Position numbers and translations under genes: made by a program
Part shown: piece after piece, positions 56,396-64,000 of the stretch
Numbering within the stretch: position 1 is the stretch's first letter
Layout: every line of letters begins with the position of its first letter
The notes under the pieces: model-generated
Seen by the model: the letters and a program-made list of their open reading frames with translations, nothing else
Databases searched by the model: none
What the model was told of the DNA's origin: nothing
Assembly (NCBI RefSeq): GCF_021134715.1
Contig: NC_060019.1
Span: 7,316,001 to 7,380,000, forward strand
Reading direction: 5' to 3'
DNA: 64,000 bases
Source: Daphnia pulex
Taxonomy: Eukaryota > Arthropoda > Branchiopoda > Diplostraca > Daphniidae

Positions 56396-57009
56396 GTTCT
56401 CTCTTAGTCATCAATACAAATTTTTAAATGCACTTTCTCTATTTACTTTTTAAATTGAGGAAGTCTGAGACTTGAAACAATGTACTAAAGCTACAAGTGA
56501 TTGAGATTCTGAGAACCATTGGAAAAGTGTTGTATATTTTAAAGGCAATTCAAATCCGTTGTAGTAGGCCTAAGGTTAGAAAATAAGACACATATTTTAG
56601 ACGACTCTCTAATAATTGTTAGGGCGAGTAGTGCCTTCAATAATCAATAACAATAATACCAAGAAACTGTATAGGCTATTGGATATGACGCGCAAAATTA
56701 ATAAATTGTAGCGTTAATATAGTGGCTAATGCAGCTGCACTCACACCAGCTCACACATCCAACTCTTAATCAATAATCAAGATTAATTTTAAAATTAAGT
56801 GCGATTAAATTATTTCCTGCTTAATGAATCACGATTTACGATTTACGAATACAATTTACAAATCATAGGACATTTTACATTGCGTAAAACCAAATTTCCA
56901 GAATAGACAACACTGTGATGATTCTCACATTTGTGAACCAGTCGACAATTTTGAGTGAGCCGACTTCTGTTGCCGAAGCAAGAAGCATCAATTTTTCGAA
57001 CATATCGTC
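56396..57009. other. 3' UTR of the MRPL53 unit and upstream region of PSMB7
   Basis: AT-rich, no supported frame. A run of short palindromic AT repeats lies around 56760-56870 (CACGATTTACGATTTACGAA). The proteasome gene promoter must lie near 56900-57009; there is no TATA box. Confidence 0.4.
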
Positions 57010-58052
57010 ATGGCGTCTACAAAGGTGGTAAATATTCCGAAAGGAGGATTTTCTTTTGAAAATTGTCAAAGGTACGTTTTACTCAATCGTTATAAATTTG
57101 TATGAAACCTAAAATGTCACAATTACAACTGTTTCCCAATCCAGAAACAATTTCATGTCCAACCAAGGCTTTCCAGCACCCAAAGCTGTCAAAACAGGAA
57201 CAACCATTGCTGGTTTTATTTTCAAGGATGGAGTCATTCTTGGTGCCGACACAAGGGCCACAGAGGGAAATATTGTTGCAGACAAAAACTGCTTCAAACT
57301 TCACTACATGGCACCCAACATTTAGTATGTGTATTTGTGTTAAATCATAACAGGCTTACTTAACAGGTCAACAAAAGTAATAATGAAATAATTTTACTAT
57401 TAGTTGCGCTGGTGCTGGAACTGCAGCTGATCTGGAGATGACTACTTTGCAGATGTCTTCCCAGTTAGAACTCCATCGTCTGAACACTGGACGTCAGGTT
57501 AAGGTTGCAACAGCCAATCGCTTGCTCAAGCAGATGCTTTTCCGTTACCAGGTATTGTGATGTTGGTTGTATAAAGTGAAAGAGTAGTACCACTATTTTA
57601 TTTGAATATAGGGACACATTGGAGCTGCTTTGGTTCTCGGAGGCATTGACAGTTCAGGACCCCATGTCTGCTGCATTTACCCACACGGTTCAACTGACTC
57701 TTTGCCTTTCGTAGCAATGGGTTCCGGTTCGTTGGCCGCTATGGCTTTCTTGGAATCGGGTTGGAAGCCCGACATGGAATTGGCTGAAGCCAAAGTGCTG
57801 ATGAGGAACGCCATTTGCGGTGGTATCTTCAACGATTTGATGTCTGGCAGTCACGTCGACTTGTGTATCATTACTCGCGAGAAAGCTGAAATGATTCGAC
57901 CGTTTGAAGTGGCCAACGTTAAAGGTGAACGCCAAGGCTCGTACCGTTATCCTCGCGGGTGCACGGCTACCCTCTCAACTCGGGTCATCCCCATCGAAAT
58001 CGAATCCACTGTCGTGCGTCCAGTTGGCGAAGAAAGCATGGACACGGCTTAA
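57010..58052 (+). CDS. PSMB7: Proteasome subunit beta type-7 (beta-2, trypsin-like)
   Basis: Catalytic beta subunit of the 20S core giving trypsin-like activity. Exons: 57010-57071, 57145-57324, 57404-57551, 57612-58052; 276 residues, one fewer than human. The propeptide ends KTG and the mature enzyme begins [21 protein letters not shown], with the nucleophilic Thr at about 42 and the conserved Asp and Lys (NIVADKNC) in place. Further family motifs: [52 protein letters not shown] and the long C-terminal arm ending [15 protein letters not shown] that wraps beta-3. Poly(A) signals overlap around 58108-58122. Confidence 0.96.
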
Positions 58053-59221
58053 ATCCAAACATATTGAACCCCACACCTTTTTTTTCGTTTCAAACAAAAA
58101 GAAAAAAAAATAAAATAAAAGAAGTCGAATCCATAAATGTACGTGATATTCATTTTATTTATTTTAACGTTGCAACCAACGAATTTGTGCCGTTTTTTCT
58201 CTTACAAGTGACATGCACAGCACAACCACGCTCAATAATAGGCGGGCAGAGGCTTGAAAAAGAAATAGGGCGAAAGAAATGAAACGAATTGGGTTTTTTT
58301 TTCCATTCCCTATATATATGTATATATATAAGAAACGTAATTGCCAAAAGTGTGTGAGTGTGGCCAGGATACGAATGTTGCGTCCCGAGTGTTAAATTTG
58401 TTTTTCGTTCATCCTTTTTGTTTTGAATAGCCAAATATTGTCGGGCGGAATCCAATGAGAAATTATCGAAATAAGGAGTGCATAATAATAAATACACGAA
58501 ATTAAGGGGGGTAGGGTTATAACTCGCGTTTGGCTATGTACACACACATCGTCATTACATCATTGCAGCCGCACTGCGTGATTCAACTCCATTTTTTGCC
58601 ACATTTCGAATTTTTTTGTCATTTCACTGAACATATGTACACACACGCACACAAACAAAAAAAAAACAACCCAGACATTGATAAGCGAGCCCTGCTCGAT
58701 TTGTCATTTTTTTGTTTTTCTTCTTTTTGTTTTCTTTTTTTTTTTCAATCAGCGGCAGGATAAATCTCTTCAATTACGCGGCCCGGCTTTTAAGTGAATC
58801 CATCAAATATGGATTGCGGGAGTAGGAAAAAAAAAAAAAAAACAACCAAACAAACAAATGAGGCGGCAATTACACATGTTGCACATAATCTCGTTTACGA
58901 AAAAGAAGCGAAAACACAAGAATGTCAAGGGTGATCAATCAATTCAAAGTTCCACTTGTTAGCAGGTCGTTTTTGATTCACAGTTGATTAATATAATACT
59001 ACTCATGTTGTTTTGTTTTCTGGTTATCTCTTGAGTGATGGGACAAATAAATTACGGCGGGCGATGCTCACTTGGTGGGCAAATGTTTTTTAAATACAAA
59101 CTACATGCTTCTTTTTTTTTTAAATGTTTTGTGGCTTTTAAGTATAAAGAGATAGAGAGATAGACAGAAAAAGAGAGACGATAGTGAGTTGTGGCAAGGC
59201 AGCTACGAGAGTTGAACGTCT
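58053..59221. other. 3' UTRs of PSMB7 and the BAZ2-like gene, simple repeats
   Basis: The two genes converge here. A TATATATATG/TATATATATA tract lies at about 58309-58331, and several poly-A and poly-T runs at 58655-58745 and 58826-58840. TTTATT motifs near 58153-58162 and elsewhere read as AATAAA on the minus strand. No coding frame is supported. Confidence 0.45.
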
Positions 59222-62200
59222 TTAGTGGGCGATCAGTTCGGCCCAGCGAGAATCAAAAAACGTCTTCATGCTGTGGCCGGCCTTGCCGACAGGAGAGTCG
59301 TCCTCGTTGAATGTAACACAATTGACAAACATCAGTTGCAAGTCGGCACAAAAATCGTCCCTTGTCTTGTATCTACGTAGGTAAAGGAAAATTGAATTAA
59401 CTAAATGGTATGAAAAATGATTAAACTTTGCCGAATGAAGATACTCACATGCCGTCGTTGAGTTTCTTGCGGATGGTGCTCAGATCCATGGGTGAGCGGA
59501 TGATTTTCTTGTAGGTGGGAAATTGTTTGGTATTGACAGGCAAAAGGAAAGGCCAGGCTTCATCGTGAGCTTCTAACTGGTCGAGGATCTCCCTGGAAAT
59601 CGAACCAAATGCCAATCGAATTACAGGAATGAAACGACTCGTTGCCTTTGTCAATAAGAGTCAAATAATTGAATTGTTGATTGAGGATGGTGGGGAGGTC
59701 GGAAGGGATGAGGATGATTTTGAAAACTAAATAAAAAGGGGTTAACCTTTATACCTGCACGGCGCAAGATCCTTCTCCTTGGCGATGGCCTGGTTGAGGC
59801 TACGCTTTAGAGCCACAGCGGAGGAGGATCGGCGCGGCGACGGAGTGGCGACCGGAGTGCTCGGTCCAGGGCCGGCAACGACAGCGGCGGCAGGCGCTTC
59901 GCTGTCGTTGGAATGCGCGTTCTTGTCGGCCGCTTCTTTAATTTCTTTGGCCGAATTAGCTGCCGAGGTCGACTCGGATTCGCTGATCCTCGGCTCTCGG
60001 TTGGCCGCTTTCTTGCTGGCCGCCTTCTTCTTGGCCGGCGATTTAGAGTGGCACAGAACGCATAGCCATTTGCCTCGAGGAACCTATAAAATCAACACGT
60101 TTAAAGCATTAGAATAAAAGAATTCCTGATTGCAATCAAATCATTTTTCGTACCTTGGCGAGCGGAGGCTGGAGGCATTCGATGTGATACGCTTTAGGGC
60201 ACTGGTCGCAGAGGACGCTGATAGTCTTGTTTCCGGGTTTACCACAGACGATGCAGTTGCGCTGGCCGGTAGCTTTATTCCGGCACTCGTAACAGAACCA
60301 GTCGCCATCTGGGATGTTATCCATGGGTGGCCGGAAGCAGTAGGTGTGATAGCCTTTGTCACATCCGTCGCATAACAACAGTTGGTCCTCTTTATCACCA
60401 CTGTGGCAGAATTGGCAGCTGGCCTTCATGATCGATTTGTCCCAGGCCACGGAGGTTTCCAGAACGTAAAAGCACATGGAGACCTGGGCGGCCGTTTCGC
60501 AGCGTTTGACGGCCTCTCGCCATGTCAGCAGGGCTTTGGGCGGCTCGCTGGACGGGCAAGAGCCGGACAGGACGCTCTGAACCAGATCGCCTTTGCTCTG
60601 ACCGAGAGGAGCTTTCAGGTAACGACGTTCGATGGCCAGTTCGACGCTCAACAGCCTTTCTTTGGCCAGCTGTATGGGGTTAACTCTTTCGTCTTCGTCA
60701 TCGTCATCATCAGACGACGTGTCTCCGGGCGTGCGGAATTTCAAGTTCATTTCAGAAGTGGCCCGGGCGGGCAATTTCCAGCCTTTGACTTGCATGCTGG
60801 CAGAGGCCACGCGATCTTCCAGGGCTTCGATCTGTTCCAGCAGGAGGATGTCACCCCGCAGAGACGTCTCTCTCGACCACGAACCTTCCGCATCCGGCAA
60901 AGCGGCTCCGCCCACCAGTTTGACCTCGTCGGCGTTGCGCAGTTCCTTCAGCAGCAAATCTTTGGGATTGCCCTAGATGACGAAACAACGTTCAAAAGTT
61001 GAAAATGCGAGTCCGCGAGAACTTTCAAATGTTTTCTTAATGATTTCTAGTGTCAGAAGTTGAAGCCATTAGGGACAAGACGCAGCCATTAAACACAAGG
61101 TGCACTCGTGCAAACGCAAAAACGCAAAACGGCGGAGATGAAAACCAAAACTTACATGGCCGTGATGGTCCTTTTCCGTATGCTGACGGACGAAGAACAG
61201 ACAATGAGAAAGAGAATGAAAGAAACAAAACAAACGTTGTACCCAAGTGGCTACCATCTTTACTTAACTTAATTTTCTCTTAAAAAATGGGGCGAGACGG
61301 TAGGGTGGTAGAAAGAAGCAATCAAAAAAGGACCAGTGTAAGAGGAAAGAGGACTCGAATTAAAATTGATTACCTTCAAACACGATTCGCGAGCAAAGTC
61401 CATAAAACGTGTCAACATCCGGTTGAGCTCCTTCTCGCGAACGCCTCGAGGATGTAGCGATTCGACGTAAGTTTTGACTTGTTCCGGATCGACGATCCGC
61501 CACCAGCCGCGGGTCATTTCTGCAAAAAGTTTAAATTTATGGCGTCATTTTAGTGACGGGTTCTTTGTGTAATAATCATAAAAAGTAAAAACTAAATGGA
61601 TGTGACAAACCTTCCGGAATGGGTTGCATGATAATTTTCTCAGCTTCTTCCTTGGCCGCTTCTTCTTTCTTTGACATACGACCTTCACCTTCGTCTTCGT
61701 CCGAGCCGAAACGATCCTTGCCCTGGTTGGCGGATGAATGGCGATCGCATGGAGTGCGGGGGAAGAGGCTGAACCACAGAGCCGGAAGAGCTTCCTGTGT
61801 CTCTTCTTCCTTCTTCAGAACGACCTCGGCTGTGACTGGTATCATTCCGGCGGTCGTGTTTTCTTCACTCTTGACATCGGCGGCCGCCGTTGCTTCTTCG
61901 ACCAATTCCGTTTTAACGGCCGGTTGGTCCACTTCCATTGGTTCCTGGAGACTAGGAATTTCTTTATCTTCTAGTTCGGTTTTCGGCACGGGTAGAGTCG
62001 GTTTAGGCTCGTCAGAGATCGGTTCGCTTTTGACTGGTGGGACTTCCGGCATGGGCTCGTCATCCGGCTCGTCGCCGTTGCGCTGAGGGCCGATCGGAGG
62101 GGCGGGTTTGCCGTCCCAAGTACCCAGTGGTCCGGCGTTGGCTTCTCCGGACTCTAAAGCTTCGAGGTAGACGCCACCAGCGTGCGGCAAAATCCACAAA

Positions 62201-64000
62201 CGTCGCCGGAAGCGATCCTGGCCCATATTGAGCGCTCGCAATTGCAAATCGGACAAGGCTAACTGAGTCAACATTTGGGCACTTTGCCGGCCTAAACGTT
62301 CAATCTTCCGTTTCAACTCCTCCACAGGAAGATTTCCATCTTCATCCTGTTAATTAATGAAGGATTTTTAAGTTATTGGTTGCCCATAATTTATTCAACG
62401 TTGAATTATTTTTTACCTCATCGCCTTGATCTGCATTGTCATCAGCTTCACCCCCACTGTCTTCATCCGCCTCTTCCGGATGTTCTTCGGTTTCGGTGAT
62501 TTCATCTTTTTTCTTGCTTCCGCTGGCCGAATGGTTGGTTTCGTCGTGATTTGTCGAATCATCCATCGGGTCCGCTTTGTTGGCCGCCGTGGATGAGAAA
62601 TTGATGGATGAACTGATGAGTGACGTTCGATGCTTTTTAGAATGAAGCGTTTTGAGCTTCTTGATTTTCGTGTCCACGATCCAGCGATCTCTGTTTAATC
62701 ATCCACAAAATTAAATTGTAAACTTGAAAGTAATTAACTTTGGTAAATAATAAATGTCGTACCTTCTGGCCGTGTTCTGACCCTCGATGGCACCTTCGAT
62801 TTGACCAATGACGGCCTTGTTCTGGAGTAATTCGTTGACCATAAATCCCAAAATGGCCGCCTTTTGAGTTGGATTGAGTGATAGGAAAGGCTTGCGTTTA
62901 AGCCACTCGGACATGAGGAAGGCTTCCGTGTCCGGATATTCACCGGCGGCCAGCTTCAGAGGGCTGGACGTGATCTTGTCGGCGGCCGGCATTTTCATGT
63001 CACCCAATCCGTTGGCTTGCAAGTAGATGCGCAATATCTCGCTGACGTTGGTCGTCGTAATGTCGGCCTGTTTCAGCGTCTGTCCCAAAAGGGTCGTGTG
63101 CCGGTTGGGGTGCGGAATGCCCGGATCTTCGATGGAGCATACCAGCAAGTGCGTCATGACAGAGAGCAGCTCCTCCTCGGCTTCGCTGTCGTAGAGCAGG
63201 GCTCTCTGGAGACTGTCCAGCGAGGGGAGACTCTCCATGTCAAAGCCCAGCGTTTCGCCGAACGTGTGCAGGAACTCGTAGAGCATCAGGATGTCAGCCA
63301 GGGCCTGAATCAATCAACCGTGATGGATTAGTTTGGGGGGTTGAAGGGATTGGGATTGGGGGACATTAAGATGAATCGAGTTGATATACCTGTCCGGCCA
63401 GCTTGAGGTTGGTGATGCGAGGAATGTCGGGTAAAGGCTTGTGATCCATCAAGGATGTGTCTTCGGTGGGGCTGCGCTGGTCGCGCCACGATTCCAGCTC
63501 GCGTCGACGTTCTTCCATCTTCTTCTCGCGTTCCGCCCGTTTCTCGGCCTTCAATTCCTCGCGTCGTCGCTCGCGATCCTCGTAGCGCTTCCGGGCTTCC
63601 AGCGCTTTGACGACGGCCGTGTGCTGCCGCTTCCTTTCGCGTTCCAGCTCGGCCGTGTAGAAGAGTTCGCGCTGCTTATTGAGCTCCTGGATTTTACGCT
63701 GCTGCTCCTCTTCTCGCAGCCGATCCAGCTCTTCCTGGCGCTTCTTACGGGCTTCCATCAGCTGCTGGGTGCGCAGTTCTCGCTCCTTGCGCTGGGCCTC
63801 TTGTCGTTCCAGCTTTTCCTGCTCGCGCATCTGACGGCGGGCCTCTTTGGCTTCCTGGAGGGCCCGTTCCCGCTCCATTCTCTGCTGGAGTTTGGCTTCC
63901 TGCGCCTGCCGGGCCATCTCTTGCGCTTCCATCCGCTGGGCCACTCGCTGGGCCTCGCGCTGTCGAGTGATGGCCTCCTTCTCCTCTTCCGTCATCCGAC
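59222..64000 (-). CDS. BAZ2/toutatis-like chromatin remodelling subunit, 5' end beyond the window
   Basis: Large regulatory subunit of ISWI-type (NoRC-like) remodellers. Exons visible in transcript order: >64000-63390, 63304-62763, 62690-62417, 62346-61611, 61519-61374, 61182-61156, 60972-60154, 60083-59755, 59592-59449, 59372-59222; about 1258 residues. First a long Arg/Glu/Gln charged helix (REAQRVAQRMEAQ), then the DDT domain (LADILMLYEFLHTFGETLGF), a WHIM/WSD region (RFRRRLWILPHAGGVYLEAL), an acidic Pro-rich linker with repeated VKSEP/VKTE sites that look SUMO-consensus-like, two PHD fingers (CQFCHSG...CFRPP...CYEC, then CIVCG...CPKAYHIECLQPP...CVLC) and a C-terminal bromodomain (WPFLLPVN, YKKIIRSPMDLSTIRKKL, FVNCVTFN with the acetyl-lysine Asn). 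A 27-nt exon (HTEKDHHGH) sits in phase between two phase-0 introns and may be optional. Confidence 0.9.

Noticed and set aside
60382-61002. 206-codon plus-strand frame opposite the BAZ2-like gene
   Set aside because: It is the antisense of PHD-finger and linker coding sequence; GC-rich, codon-biased sense exons leave the opposite strand open. The same applies to 61619-62086 and 2386-2904.

Overview
The window is nuclear DNA from a gene-dense, intron-rich animal. The protein set is arthropod-like: two short ionotropic (IR-type) receptors, a Flower channel protein, ninjurins, a toutatis/BAZ2-like remodeller and a CAD/DFF40 nuclease. Introns are mostly 44-90 nt and genes are packed head to head or tail to tail. 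I infer a branchiopod crustacean close to Daphnia; this rests on family recognition and gene architecture, not on a database search.

Layout. (1) 1-9.2 kb is gene-poor. It has an intronless secreted coiled-coil protein on the minus strand (2067-3425) flanked by two diverged copies of one TATA promoter plus first exon (397-748 and 4909-5252), and a small one-pass membrane protein (6406-6654). (2) 9.2-30.7 kb is a housekeeping block: type I PIP5K, Nup188, CAD/DFF40 nuclease (minus), DNA polymerase delta catalytic subunit, Mad1 and a ninjurin. (3) 31-41 kb is the most unusual part. A 1.93 kb foldback transposon (32508-34438) has an exact 8-bp target duplication, carries tRNA-like repeats in its arms and has a TA-flanked MITE inserted in one arm. 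Beside it lies a 6.2 kb single-exon reading frame (34724-40900) of 95 tandem 18/19-residue repeats ending in a basic segment and an RRM-like domain. (4) 42.3-49.6 kb holds two divergent IR genes and a second ninjurin. (5) 49.8-58.1 kb is again dense housekeeping: PTPA, Flower, a NEK6/7 kinase, RNA polymerase I RPA12, mitochondrial ribosomal protein L53 with a small membrane-protein ORF overlapping its stop codon, and proteasome beta-2/PSMB7. (6) 59.2-64 kb is the 3' part of a BAZ2-like gene that runs off the window.

Exon structures were built by hand from reading-frame continuity, GT-AG (once GC-AG) junctions and family conservation. Every listed multi-exon gene keeps phase through all its junctions. 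The genes do not form one pathway: they are neighbours with shared bidirectional promoters (CAD/POLD1, Flower/NEK, RPA12/MRPL53), separated by lineage-specific, repeat-rich stretches.
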